A DNA stretch of 64,000 nucleotides from Ectothiorhodospira lacustris (GCF_022227845.1 NZ_JAJNQN010000002.1:275375-339374); one strand, 5' to 3'. Shown: positions 35,724 to 44,704, counted from the first letter of the stretch. Notes: a model not told the origin generated them from the sequence alone. Numbers and translations: made by a program.

Positions 35724-38700
35724 GGACTCCGACGGGGAAAGGGTGAACGGCTGAGGCGAAAATCCTGAAACAGGGTTTCGTGGATGAAGTTCTGGCGCCG
35801 GTCCGCCCGCAGGTGAAAGCGCAGTTCCAGGGGGGCATCACCCTCCCCCATGAGAGGCCAGCGGACGGTGTAGAGATGGCTGTCACTGTGCTCCCTGTCC
35901 ATGTGTGCCGTGTGCAGCAGCCGGAACAGGGCCCAGACGCCCTCCTCCCGGAACTCTCCCAGTGGACGGCCGCCATGGTCCACCGCCATCACCCTGGCAC
36001 CTGGACTGCGGATGTCTCCCGGCCAGACGAACTGGCGCCATTCCTGGGGCTCGTTGCGATAACGGTATTGCTGACCGTTGGTTTCAAACCGCATCTCGCT
36101 CAGCCCTGGATGAGGAATGGGATAGAGGTGAAATCCCAGGCGAGGCTCATCCCGCCCATCGGCAAACAGGGCGCTGGTAAGCCGACCGGCCCGCTCCAGA
36201 TCGTGGAGAAATGCGCGGGAAAACCCGGGGCCGATGCCGATCCATTGCCGTGACTGCCAGCGTCCCTGGCGCTCCGTCAGGAAAGGGTCCAGGTGCTCCT
36301 GGGTAAAACGCCACAGGCGACCCCGTTCAGGGTGGATCAGGCCCACCAGATCCACCAGGGCGGCGTCTTCCCCCTGGGGGTGAAACGGAAAACGACCTGC
36401 CAGGCGATCCTGGTATCCATCGTGGACCTGGCTCTGCCAGGTTTTTTCCAGATCCACGGCGGCCTGACGGATCACGGTGCGCCAACTTTCCTGCACAATG
36501 CTCTTCATCAACGGTGCCAGGGGCCGGCAACCGCTGTCTTTAGAGCCTGTGAGGCGAGGGATGGCCACCCAGGCCCGTTGCAGCGCCGTGCCGGATCCCT
36601 GTCCGGACAGCAGCGCGGCAGCGTGGAGCCGGGCCTGTCCGGCCGGATCGGGTGCGGCTGCCATGCCCTGGATCTCCGCCTGCAGCGCGGCCAGAAGCTC
36701 CAGGCAGGGCGACAGTGGATCCGCGCCTTCGGTGGCACTGCCGGCCCCCGGCGGCTTGAGCAGATCATGGTCGATACGCCCGGAACGGGCGACCTGATGA
36801 GCGACCTGTTCCAGGGGGACGGTTTGCCGGGCATTGGCTTCACCCGGAAATTGCTCGGCCTGCAGCCAGGCAGACAGGCGTGGCAGGATACCGTTTGTAT
36901 CGGCGGCGAGGGTATGAAGGGTGTCGGCCAGCGTCTGCAGGTGGGTGTGTGGTTGCAGTTCCAGGCCCTTGAGGAAGCGTTGCCAGTGGTCTTCATGATC
37001 CTCGGTGTAGCGGCTGCGCAGGGCCTGGATGAGGGCCTCCTGCTGCTCCGCAATATGTTCATCGGGCGCATCCTCGGGGCCATGGATGACCCAGTCGCCC
37101 ATCGTGGCCAGGCTTACCAGTTCGGGGATATCGGAGTGGATCAATGACCACCGCATTTCGGCGGTATGCCGAAGCGGCAGGGGGTGGCTCACCTTCAGAC
37201 GCCGGGCATGCTCCCGGCCGAGCACGCGGGCAAGGTCCACGGTGCTCTGATCCGGTCCGGCCAGGGCCTGCAGACGCGCATACAGACTATCCAGGTCGCT
37301 GCCGCTCTGTAGCCGTGTCCGGGCTCGGGCCACCAGAACTTCGTCCTGGGCCTGCAGGCCCAGGCCCTGCCCGCCGCGGCCCTCCAGCCACAGGTCCGTG
37401 GGCCAGACCGGGCCGGGAACAGGGGGGTATCCCAGAGCGCGCCAGTAATCGCGCAATGGCGGGGCGGCCACCGGAGGATCCAGGTGCCGCCTGTCCGTGA
37501 GCATCAGGTAAAGGCGCAGGTGATCGTAGTGTGCCTTGCGAAGCTCAGGATCCGCCGACCGGGTCGCATCCTCCCATTGGGCCTCCAGTGACTCCAGTTG
37601 CTGCGTCAGCGTCGCCAGAACGGCGGGGATGAACCGCCGATCCATGGTGATCACCAGGGCGTTGCCGAGTAGCTCAGCCTGTTGCCGCAACCGGGGGCGT
37701 GCCGGCAGATACTGCCATTGTCCCGCCGTGTCGGCCGCCAGGAGATACTGCTGGGCGGCCTGGAGCCGCAGCAGGGCCTCTCCCACAACCTGCGTATCCG
37801 GTGCAGTGTCCTCGGCCAAGGCGCCGAGGGCCTGCAGGGCCGACTCACCCTGGGCCAGCAGTCGTGTCTGGTCCTGATGGGCGTCGCTCAGTGCCAGCCC
37901 GGCCAGCCCCAGGCTCAGCAGGGCCAGGGACGTGACCACCGCCAGCGACAGGCGTCGTGTCATGCGCCGCCGTCGGGTGGGCATCACCCGGTATCGGCAG
38001 GGCATGATCAACTCATTCCAGAGACCCTGGGCAAAGTAGGGCTCCTTGGTGGCCGAGGTCAGTCCCAGCCCCGCCAGGTGTGGAGGTTCATGACCGGAAT
38101 GGTGCTTGAGCAAGACTTGCAGAAAACCGTCGAGAGCCGGTGTCAGACGAGATAACTGATAGGGAAACAGCATCACCCCGGCCCTGTCCACGGAATTGGT
38201 GCACTGCCTGAGTCGGCGCAAACGCTGGCCTTCCAGTCGCTGACGCAACGTTTCCAGACCCTCCAGACACGACGCCCGGGCGGAGCCGGTCATGCCAAGC
38301 CTGATCCCAAGGAATGGTTGCCGGTCTTCACTCGACGGTGCCCGAAAATAGTCATCGAAACCCGGCAGACGATCTGCATGATTGAGCACCAGGTGGATGG
38401 GGCAACTCAGCCCCAGGGTCTGATGCAGGTTGTCCAGATAACGGCGCAACTGGTGGGACCATGGTGTCAGCGTGTCCTTGTCATGCTCCTGCAGTGTGCG
38501 GACATCCAGAACCACCACGATCCCGTTGAGCCCAGCCCGGGGGCGATGTCTGCCCAGCCATTGCGGCAGGGCGCTCCACGACTGCGGCCGTTCAGGATGG
38601 AGGCAGGTGTCCACGTCCAGTTCCAGAATGACACCCTGATCAGTCAGCCAGAGCCGACAGCAGTCGTCATCCTCTTCCGGCCCCAGTGGTTCCAGGTGCA

Positions 38701-38887
38701 GCGCGCTGCGCCGGATCAGGCTGGACTTGCCGGCGCCGGTGGCGCCGAGTACCAGGAACCAGGGCTGTGTCTCCAGTGACCTTCGTCCCTTGCCCCCCTG
38801 TGCCGTCGGATGCCGGCGCAGTTTCTCGGCCAGGTTGTCCAGTGCAGCCGTGATCCCGGCGCCCTGTGCCGTCGGCGACCGACTCAT
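35720..38887 (-). CDS. tssM: type VI secretion membrane protein TssM (IcmF), lacking the usual N-terminal membrane hairpin
   Basis: This 1055-residue member of the TssM/IcmF family spans the envelope with TssJ and TssL. The NTPase domain starts at residue ~45 with the Walker A GATGAGKSSLIRR and VVVLDVRTLQEHD; a single membrane helix is LSLAVVTSLALLSLGLAGLAL near residue 325. The long periplasmic part follows, with the C-terminal GRRLPFHPQG-like and FREEGVWALFRLLHTAH motifs. Canonical TssM begins with two membrane helices before the NTPase; none are seen here and the start overlaps the tssL stop by 4 nt, so no upstream extension is possible. The tssA start overlaps its stop. Confidence 0.95.
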   Translation of the reverse strand: MSRSPTAQGAGITAALDNLAEKLRRHPTAQGGKGRRSLETQPWFLVLGATGAGKSSLIRRSALHLEPLGPEEDDDCCRLWLTDQGVILELDVDTCLHPERPQSWSALPQWLGRHRPRAGLNGIVVVLDVRTLQEHDKDTLTPWSHQLRRYLDNLHQTLGLSCPIHLVLNHADRLPGFDDYFRAPSSEDRQPFLGIRLGMTGSARASCLEGLETLRQRLEGQRLRRLRQCTNSVDRAGVMLFPYQLSRLTPALDGFLQVLLKHHSGHEPPHLAGLGLTSATKEPYFAQGLWNELIMPCRYRVMPTRRRRMTRRLSLAVVTSLALLSLGLAGLALSDAHQDQTRLLAQGESALQALGALAEDTAPDTQVVGEALLRLQAAQQYLLAADTAGQWQYLPARPRLRQQAELLGNALVITMDRRFIPAVLATLTQQLESLEAQWEDATRSADPELRKAHYDHLRLYLMLTDRRHLDPPVAAPPLRDYWRALGYPPVPGPVWPTDLWLEGRGGQGLGLQAQDEVLVARARTRLQSGSDLDSLYARLQALAGPDQSTVDLARVLGREHARRLKVSHPLPLRHTAEMRWSLIHSDIPELVSLATMGDWVIHGPEDAPDEHIAEQQEALIQALRSRYTEDHEDHWQRFLKGLELQPHTHLQTLADTLHTLAADTNGILPRLSAWLQAEQFPGEANARQTVPLEQVAHQVARSGRIDHDLLKPPGAGSATEGADPLSPCLELLAALQAEIQGMAAAPDPAGQARLHAAALLSGQGSGTALQRAWVAIPRLTGSKDSGCRPLAPLMKSIVQESWRTVIRQAAVDLEKTWQSQVHDGYQDRLAGRFPFHPQGEDAALVDLVGLIHPERGRLWRFTQEHLDPFLTERQGRWQSRQWIGIGPGFSRAFLHDLERAGRLTSALFADGRDEPRLGFHLYPIPHPGLSEMRFETNGQQYRYRNEPQEWRQFVWPGDIRSPGARVMAVDHGGRPLGEFREEGVWALFRLLHTAHMDREHSDSHLYTVRWPLMGEGDAPLELRFHLRADRRQNFIHETLFQDFRLSRSPFPRRSP

Positions 38888-39603
38888 CGGTGCGCCTCCC
38901 CTGCCGTCGGCGGGGCAGCATCCAGTTGTTGAATTGTCTGCTGCAGCAGCTCCGTCCGACCCTGGAACATCTGGTGGGTCTTTATCCCCTGTAAGAGGGC
39001 CATGGTCGTGATCAGGGCGAGCGTCAGCAGGGTGATGTGCATCCAGTTGAGACGCCCCGCCCCGGTCTTTTCGTGAGTCATGTCCACGGCGGTCGCGGAA
39101 ACAGCCAGGGCGGATTCCTCAGGACCTTGCAACGACTCGATCTGGTTGCTCAGTTCTGCCTGCAGGGCGTGCAGGGCCGTGTCACCGCGAAGGCGGTAGA
39201 TCCCCTGGAAACCCATCTGCAGACAGGCAAGATACAGCTCCAGCAGATGCTGATGGGCCTGCGGATGCCGCCTGAACGCCTCCATCCGGGTGAAAAATCG
39301 TTCTCCACCCAGATGATCACCAAAGTCGGCCACCTGCAGGGTGTCATGCAGCCAGGCCTCCCGGCCGGGCCAGGTGGAGCACAGGACCCGTTCGTCCACC
39401 AGGGCCGCGAGGGCGTGCAGGACGGCCTCCCGCTCCGGTTCCGGCAGACCAAGGTCGGCAATGGATTGCGCCACCTCGCGGAAGGTGGATCGCACCTGCC
39501 TGCCGTGATCATGGGGCATCTCCCGGGCCTGATCCGGGTCCAGCAAGGGGGGCAGCAAGGCCAGCAGGGGCTCGCTGCAGCGCAGGCAGGGATTGCTTAT
39601 CAT
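38884..39603 (-). CDS. tssL: type VI secretion inner-membrane protein TssL (DotU)
   Basis: This 239-residue DotU-family protein has a cytoplasmic N-terminal domain with LLALLPPLLDPDQAREMPHD, the conserved LVDERVLCSTW and LHLLELYLACLQMGFQGIYR-like HLLELYLACLQMGFQGIYRLR. One C-terminal membrane helix lies at about residues 185-205 (WMHITLLTLALITTMALL). No peptidoglycan-binding domain is fused. The ATG is chosen because it overlaps the tssK stop as ATGA; a frame-consistent ATG six codons further up is possible. Its stop overlaps the tssM start by 4 nt. Confidence 0.93.
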   Translation of the reverse strand: MISNPCLRCSEPLLALLPPLLDPDQAREMPHDHGRQVRSTFREVAQSIADLGLPEPEREAVLHALAALVDERVLCSTWPGREAWLHDTLQVADFGDHLGGERFFTRMEAFRRHPQAHQHLLELYLACLQMGFQGIYRLRGDTALHALQAELSNQIESLQGPEESALAVSATAVDMTHEKTGAGRLNWMHITLLTLALITTMALLQGIKTHQMFQGRTELLQQTIQQLDAAPPTAGEAHR

Positions 39604-40937
39604 GGGCCGGTTTCCAGGCATGACAGGTTTAAACGCAGGTCACGCAGGAGCGGCGGTAGATAAATGCTCAGCGTGCCGCTGCGGACCACCTGTTCCCACG
39701 CCTCGCCCCGGGGTTCCAGACGGAAGCATTCCTCTCCATCCGCCAATATCAGTGTCCTGGGAGGACGTGATTCATGACGCAGGGGGACGCCCGGCAAGGC
39801 TGCCTGGAGGCGCAGATCCAGCTGTTCCCGGGCCGCCACCTTGACCTGACGGGTGAAATCTTCAATCCAGGTCACCGACGGCTGTTCATGGCTTGCCAGC
39901 AAATACAGGGCATGACCCGGTGCCAGTGCTTCCGCCAGGTTTTCCACCTCCAGCCGGGTGTCGGAGTGCCGGATGAGCACGGGTGATGGTCGGGCATCGG
40001 GCATGAGGCATTGCAACTGCAGGTCCAGCCACCCCTCCAGATCCTTGAAACCCGGACCCGGGTCCGCCGCCTCGAAGGGTGGGATCAGCCACCCTTCGGC
40101 GGGTTCCGCCGTAAAAGCCTGCAGTTCGGCGACCCCCTGGACCAGGCTCAGATGCAGACGCTCCGGTGCCAGACCGGGCAAGGTTGAGAGGTGGGCGAGC
40201 CGAGCATGAAGCCGAAAGAGAATGCCCAGTTGATGGCGACGGAAGAGGACGGCCGGGCTGGTATCCGGCCGTCCGCGGAGATGAGTGGTCAGTCCATGAA
40301 TAGCCGTCTGCAGACGATCAAGGATGCGCTCCTGCAGGCGGCGCAGGGAGGCGGAGGCCTGTGCCTGGAGCAGTGGCGGGATGAAGTCTTCGTCGGTTTC
40401 ATAGCGGCCGTCGCAGCGGGGAAGCAGACGAATCAGCGGCAACAGGGTTTCATCGTCGTTTTCAGTCCGACCGGCCACCAGGGAGAGATTCCAGTGCCCC
40501 AGGGCCAGTTCGCGCACACGCTGCGGGTCGTATTCATCCGCCACGGTTTCATAGCTCACCTGCCAGGCATCCCATAGCCCTTCAGCGTCCCCGTAGCCAC
40601 TGATGCCGGCGGCGCGCCGGTTGATGGGCAGGCTCAGGGAGATCAGCAATGGATCGCCGTCAGGTTCCGGCAGTCGGCAGGTGAGCGGACCTTCCCGGTC
40701 TTCACGAAAACTGACGCAGCGTCCATCAGGCATCACGGCATCGATGGCAATGACCCGGCACCGCCGCTGATCCAGTGCCTCGTGATCCAGGCTCAGGTGG
40801 CGGATTCCCCACCCCAGGGGGACGTGCCAGTGAAAGCGGCGGATCAGCATCGACTCGTGATACCGGTCCCACTGCTGCAGATGCTGCTGGCTGAGCAGCA
40901 GTCCCTCGCTCCAGATGGGTTTTCGTATGCCTGTCAT
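39600..40937 (-). CDS. tssK: type VI secretion baseplate protein TssK
   Basis: This 445-residue protein (ImpJ/VasE) connects the baseplate to the membrane complex. It shows the family opening KPIWSEGLLLSQQHLQQWDRY, GWGIRHLSLDHEALDQRRCRV, and the middle RRHQLGILFRLHARLAHLS. C-terminal LYLLASHEQPSVTWIEDFTRQVKVA follows. Length matches the family (about 445). It begins 34 nt after tssJ and its stop overlaps the tssL start by 4 nt. Confidence 0.95.
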   Translation of the reverse strand: MTGIRKPIWSEGLLLSQQHLQQWDRYHESMLIRRFHWHVPLGWGIRHLSLDHEALDQRRCRVIAIDAVMPDGRCVSFREDREGPLTCRLPEPDGDPLLISLSLPINRRAAGISGYGDAEGLWDAWQVSYETVADEYDPQRVRELALGHWNLSLVAGRTENDDETLLPLIRLLPRCDGRYETDEDFIPPLLQAQASASLRRLQERILDRLQTAIHGLTTHLRGRPDTSPAVLFRRHQLGILFRLHARLAHLSTLPGLAPERLHLSLVQGVAELQAFTAEPAEGWLIPPFEAADPGPGFKDLEGWLDLQLQCLMPDARPSPVLIRHSDTRLEVENLAEALAPGHALYLLASHEQPSVTWIEDFTRQVKVAAREQLDLRLQAALPGVPLRHESRPPRTLILADGEECFRLEPRGEAWEQVVRSGTLSIYLPPLLRDLRLNLSCLETGP

Positions 40938-40971
40938 GATGTTGTCCTTCCCTGGACCGGTTTGAAGGGGG

Positions 40972-41478
40972 CTAATCCTCGATCAGGATACGACTGCCAT
41001 GCAGGCTGACGCTCAGGCGCTGATCCATGTGCCTGCCCAGACGGCCACCGGGCAGTGCCCGGATATCTCTCCAGGCAGGAGAGGCGGGATCACGGAAAAT
41101 GGCCAGGATGCCAAGATGAGTGGCACCGGGAAGCCGCTTCAAGGCCAGTTCCCGGCTGCTACCCGGCTGCATCACCAGCTCCTGTCGTCCCAGGGCATCC
41201 GCCCCCAGGCTCTCCAGGTCCTGCTTCCAGAGGTCCTCAAAGGGACTTTCCTGAAAGCCCCGGGGATCCTTGAGCTGATAGACGCGAACGACCACGGGCA
41301 GTGCCTGGCCTTCCTCGCTGGGATTGATCAGGGGCGTGGCATGCAGATCCAGGCGAACCTGGGGGCCGGCACAGCCGCAGAGCAGCAGGACTGACAGGCA
41401 GCTGAAAAGGACCGTGACGATGCCTGTGCATCGACGGGATGGGAAGGTATGCCGGTTGGGCTGCGGGGTCTTCGACAT
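40972..41478 (-). CDS. tssJ: type VI secretion outer-membrane lipoprotein TssJ
   Basis: This 168-residue lipoprotein anchors the T6SS membrane complex in the outer membrane. The hydrophobic signal CTGIVTVLFSCLSVLLLCGC ends in a lipobox, giving a lipid-modified Cys at about residue 36. A transthyretin-like beta domain follows, with GPQVRLDLHATPLINP, LPVVVRVYQLKDPRGFQE and VMQPGSSRELALKR. The start MSKTPQPNRH has AGGA 8 nt upstream; the frame is open a further 38 codons. It is the first tss gene. A hybrid kinase gene ends 110 nt upstream in the same direction. Confidence 0.93.
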   Translation of the reverse strand: MSKTPQPNRHTFPSRRCTGIVTVLFSCLSVLLLCGCAGPQVRLDLHATPLINPSEEGQALPVVVRVYQLKDPRGFQESPFEDLWKQDLESLGADALGRQELVMQPGSSRELALKRLPGATHLGILAIFRDPASPAWRDIRALPGGRLGRHMDQRLSVSLHGSRILIED

Positions 41479-41588
41479 CTGCCGTTCCTTGGCGCGTGGG
41501 TCGTATGATGGAAGAGAAGCCTGCTGGCTGCTCGACTCCTTCGATGCAGCAGCATGGGAGAGATATAACCGGATTTCAGCGGCGCTTG

Positions 41589-43100
41589 TCAAGGCCCGTC
41601 ATGTCCGTTTCCTTCTACAGGTTTTGACGAGGGCGAGGGTCCAAGCAGCCGGGTAACGCTCCGGAGTAGACGCTCCGTGTTGAAAGGTTTGGTGATGTAC
41701 TCGGTAAAACCGGCAGCCAACCCCTGCTCCGCATTACCGCGCATGGCCTGAGCGGTGAGGGCAACCACGGGGATATCGCGCAGATCAGGCTCGGCCTTGA
41801 GAATGCTCAGTGTCTTATAGCCGTCTTTGTCCGGTAGTCCGATATCGAGCAGGATCAGGTCCGGTCTATGGTGTTGTGCCAACGCCAGGCCTTCCCTGGC
41901 GGTGGCTGCCCCCGTAACCCTGATACCCAATCGTTCTACCAACAGCCTGGAGATCAGCCGCAGATTGGCGCCATCATCCTCGATATACAGGACGTGCCCC
42001 TGGATGGCAGAGGGGGAGGATGACATTCCGGCCCGTGGAGCAGCGATCCCGATGGCGGCATTCTGTGGCGTGGCGTCCGGCAGTTCGACCCAAAATCGAC
42101 TACCCGCATGCAGGCGACTTTCAACCCCGATGCTGCCGCCCATGAGCTGAACGATGCGTTGCGTGATGCTCAATCCGATACCCAGACCTTCAACAGCATC
42201 GTCCGTATTGCCGAGACGGCTGAAGGGCTGGAACAGACGATTCATCTGGTCTTCGGCAATGCCATTCCCTGTGTCCTCCACGGCGATGCAGATCCGGTGA
42301 TTATCAAGGGCATGAACGGAGATATGTACACTGCCCTGCCTGCGGTTGTACTTGATGGCATTGGAAATCAGGTTGACCAGAATCTGGCGAAGACGCATGG
42401 GATCTGCGCTGACCTTGAGTGCTCCGTCGCAGCGGTAACTCAGTTGAATGGCCCTCTGGTCCGCCAGGGGCTGAAGCAGGTCCAGACATCCTTGCAGCAC
42501 TTCGCACAGCTTCACAGGCTGGATATCCAGTTGCATGACACCCGATTCCACATGGGCCAGATCCAGAAGTTCATTGATCAGTTCCAGCAGGTGACGGCCC
42601 GCACTCAGGATCTCCAGGATATTCTCCAGTTGCTCCTGGTTGAGATGGGGGTCATATTCCAGCAGCTGGGCAAATCCGATCACCGCGTTCATGGGGGTGC
42701 GCAGCTCATGACTCATGCTGGACAGGAACTCGGACTTGGCCCGGTTGGCGTGTTCGGCTGTTTCCTTGGCCTGGATCAGAATGGTCTCGATCTGCTTGCG
42801 GTCAGTCACATCCCTGAGATAAACCGCCGTGGACATGTGATCCCCGACCTTGAGTGACAGGGTTCGCATGTCCGCCGTGACCAACTTCCGCTGCCCGGTG
42901 GCAATGACCACTTCAGTGGGTTCCATGGAGATGACGACCGAACCGAAGTTGAGTCCATGCAGTTCCTGCGGTGCACGCTGGAACAGTTCGCAGGCAGAGG
43001 CATTGGCAAAGCAGATCCGGCCCGAGGGTGACAGCAGAAGGACGGCATCCGGCGCCTCTTCCACGATCAGTGCCAGGGTTTCCAGATCCGGGCGCTTCAC
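41589..43100 (-). CDS. hybrid sensor histidine kinase (PAS - HK - receiver)
   Basis: This 503-residue soluble protein has an N-terminal PAS-like region (residues 5-110, IVEEAPDAVLLLSPSGRI). The dimerisation/H-box is SSMSHELRTPMNAVIG near 135, the N-box LVNLISNAIKYN, and the G-boxes AVEDTGNGI and GLGIGLSI. A C-terminal receiver domain has its Asp in DLILLDIGLPDKDG, T in VALTAQA and K in YITKPF. No membrane segment is seen, so it is cytoplasmic. Its start overlaps the kaiB-like stop by 4 nt, and it ends 110 nt upstream of tssJ, so the pair may be transcribed into the T6SS operon. Confidence 0.93.
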   Translation of the reverse strand: MKRPDLETLALIVEEAPDAVLLLSPSGRICFANASACELFQRAPQELHGLNFGSVVISMEPTEVVIATGQRKLVTADMRTLSLKVGDHMSTAVYLRDVTDRKQIETILIQAKETAEHANRAKSEFLSSMSHELRTPMNAVIGFAQLLEYDPHLNQEQLENILEILSAGRHLLELINELLDLAHVESGVMQLDIQPVKLCEVLQGCLDLLQPLADQRAIQLSYRCDGALKVSADPMRLRQILVNLISNAIKYNRRQGSVHISVHALDNHRICIAVEDTGNGIAEDQMNRLFQPFSRLGNTDDAVEGLGIGLSITQRIVQLMGGSIGVESRLHAGSRFWVELPDATPQNAAIGIAAPRAGMSSSPSAIQGHVLYIEDDGANLRLISRLLVERLGIRVTGAATAREGLALAQHHRPDLILLDIGLPDKDGYKTLSILKAEPDLRDIPVVALTAQAMRGNAEQGLAAGFTEYITKPFNTERLLRSVTRLLGPSPSSKPVEGNGHDGP

Positions 43101-43378
43101 ACGGGTAGCTCCAGTGCGGAGAACAAGCGGTCTTTCAGTGAAAGATCCCCTACCACGCGCAGCTCCGGTTGCGGCGTCTTTCTAACGAGCACCGGTGTGA
43201 CCAGGATACGTTCATCTTCAGCCACCTGGAGATCATCAAGGATGTCCACCACCTCTATGCACACCTTGATACCCTGGTCTTCCAGCAGCTGGGCGTAGCT
43301 GCGGAGATGTTCCGTGGCCCGTCGAGCGGTGTGCGTATGTCCGGCGATGAACAGCCTGAAATGATAGTCAGGATTCAT
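43097..43378 (-). CDS. KaiB-like thioredoxin-fold protein
   Basis: This 93-residue protein shows the KaiB pattern in order: FRLFIAGHTHTARRATEHLR, then VCIEVVDILDDLQVAEDERILVTPVL, and VGDLSLKDRLFSAL. These line up with the standard LYVAG..., VIDVL...AEEDKILATPTL and IGDLSDRERV of KaiB. KaiB switches folds and binds KaiC in the cyanobacterial clock; proteobacterial KaiB-like proteins often pair with KaiC or kinases. No kaiC or kaiA is visible here. It is translationally coupled to the hybrid kinase, so it may feed a signal to that kinase. Confidence 0.9.
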   Translation of the reverse strand: MNPDYHFRLFIAGHTHTARRATEHLRSYAQLLEDQGIKVCIEVVDILDDLQVAEDERILVTPVLVRKTPQPELRVVGDLSLKDRLFSALELPV

Positions 43379-43418
43379 CGGCGGTTTGCCTTCGACGAGC
43401 GGGGTGGTGAGGTGCTGG

Positions 43419-43913
43419 TCATAAGCGGAATGTATCTAGAGCCAGGTGCTCATCAGCGATCACCATGAACTGTTCACGAAAAGCCTGCGGCACGGGTTTG
43501 GGCCGCCCCGTCTCGGCATCCACATAGACCCATTCCGTCCTTGCCCTGACCAGGGGCCGGTGATCATCGGCGCGCATGAAGAGATAATGGCGCGGTGAAC
43601 TGCGATGGGAAAAGCCCCCGATCCAGGTCAGCAGGATCAGATTATCCCCGACGTGGCTGGGGCGCAGATATTCGATGAAGTGAGAACGCACCACCCAACT
43701 GCCGCCTTCCTGCCGATAGCGATCCCAGTTCCAGCCGCGGGCAGCGGAGTGAGCCACGGCAATCTCCTGCATCCATTTCAGGTATTCCAGATTGTTGACG
43801 TGGCCGTTGATGTCGATGGCGGATTCAGGGACGCTGAACTGATGACAAAAGACACCCTCGTGATCCCTTGCCGAAAGGGATGCCATCGTGGAAAAGGACT
43901 GCTTGGCAGACAT
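43419..43913 (-). CDS. acyl-CoA thioesterase, 4-hydroxybenzoyl-CoA thioesterase-like hotdog
   Basis: This protein of about 164 residues has a hotdog fold and hydrolyses acyl-CoA or acyl-ACP thioesters. The active-site region AIDINGHVNNLEYLKWMQEIAVAHS has the Asp/Asn-Gly-His-Val-Asn signature (about residue 35). VRSHFIEYLRPSHVGDNLILLTWI and ARTEWVYVDAETGRP are further conserved strands. The start MSAKQSF is used with a weak GGGG upstream; a longer ATG 9 codons upstream also exists. It lies just upstream of kaiB on the minus strand (40 nt), so it may share the transcript. Substrate unknown. Confidence 0.88.
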   Translation of the reverse strand: MSAKQSFSTMASLSARDHEGVFCHQFSVPESAIDINGHVNNLEYLKWMQEIAVAHSAARGWNWDRYRQEGGSWVVRSHFIEYLRPSHVGDNLILLTWIGGFSHRSSPRHYLFMRADDHRPLVRARTEWVYVDAETGRPKPVPQAFREQFMVIADEHLALDTFRL

Positions 43914-44041
43914 ACTGAAACCCCGAAAGCAAAAAGGCATTCAGGCCCTGATCATGGACTAAACGGGCACTTTGACAATCGACATTCTACTGTTCCAGGC
44001 AAAGTCATGCGAACATTCCCTTTCAACGCTTTGAACCCGCC

Positions 44042-44704
44042 ATGACCCTGAATCGCTGCCCGCTGTGCCATGGCCTGGAGACGCCGGTCTTTCATCGCGA
44101 AGACCGGCCCCGGGTGTACTACCGCGACTATCATCGTTGCCTGCGGTGCGATCTGACCTTCGTGCCTTCCCGTTATCATCTCTCCACTACGGAAGAGAAG
44201 GCCTATTACGATCTGCACGAGAATCAGAGTGCCGATGAAGGTTACCAGCAGTTTCTGGGCCGCATGCTCGCGCCGCTACTGGAGCGGGTGCGCCCCGGGG
44301 CGGTGGGACTGGACTTCGGCTGCGGTGCCGGCCAGGTCCTGGTGGGAATGTGCCGCCGGGCCGGGTTGTCCTGCGTGGGCTATGACCTCCATTACTACCC
44401 GGACCCTGCGCCGCTGGAGCACCGGTATGACTTCATCATCAGCACGGAGGTCTTCGAGCACCTGGCCGACCCCGCCGGGGTGCTGGAACAGTTGCTGATC
44501 CTGCTCAAGCCCGGCGGTTGGCTGGGGATCATGACCAAGCGAGCGCTGGACCGGCGGCGCTTTGCCCGCTGGCACTACACCTTGGATCCGACTCATGTCT
44601 GTTTTTTCAGTGAGCAGACCTTTCGCTGGATCGCCGCACGAACGGGCACGACCCTGGCGGTGGCAGGGAATGATGTGGTGATGTTCGGAAAGCCCGGCGG
44701 CTGA
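44042..44704 (+). CDS. class I SAM-dependent methyltransferase with zinc-ribbon
   Basis: This 220-residue cytoplasmic protein begins with a zinc-ribbon-like knuckle pair (CPLCH at residues 6-10, then CLRCDL near 34). A Rossmann-type methyltransferase domain follows, with AVGLDFGCGAGQVLV as motif I, CVGYDLHYYPD, FIISTEVFEHLADPAGVL and LKPGGWLGIMT. The CPLC...CxxC N-terminus is common in methyltransferases acting on sugars, quinones or cell-surface compounds. The substrate is unknown. It is transcribed divergently from the thioesterase gene and converges with the diguanylate cyclase. Confidence 0.88.
   Translation: MTLNRCPLCHGLETPVFHREDRPRVYYRDYHRCLRCDLTFVPSRYHLSTTEEKAYYDLHENQSADEGYQQFLGRMLAPLLERVRPGAVGLDFGCGAGQVLVGMCRRAGLSCVGYDLHYYPDPAPLEHRYDFIISTEVFEHLADPAGVLEQLLILLKPGGWLGIMTKRALDRRRFARWHYTLDPTHVCFFSEQTFRWIAARTGTTLAVAGNDVVMFGKPGG

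Noticed and set aside
43941..44041. Possible small RNA between thioesterase and methyltransferase genes
   Set aside because: It is the divergent promoter region; no stem with T-run or conserved structure seen.
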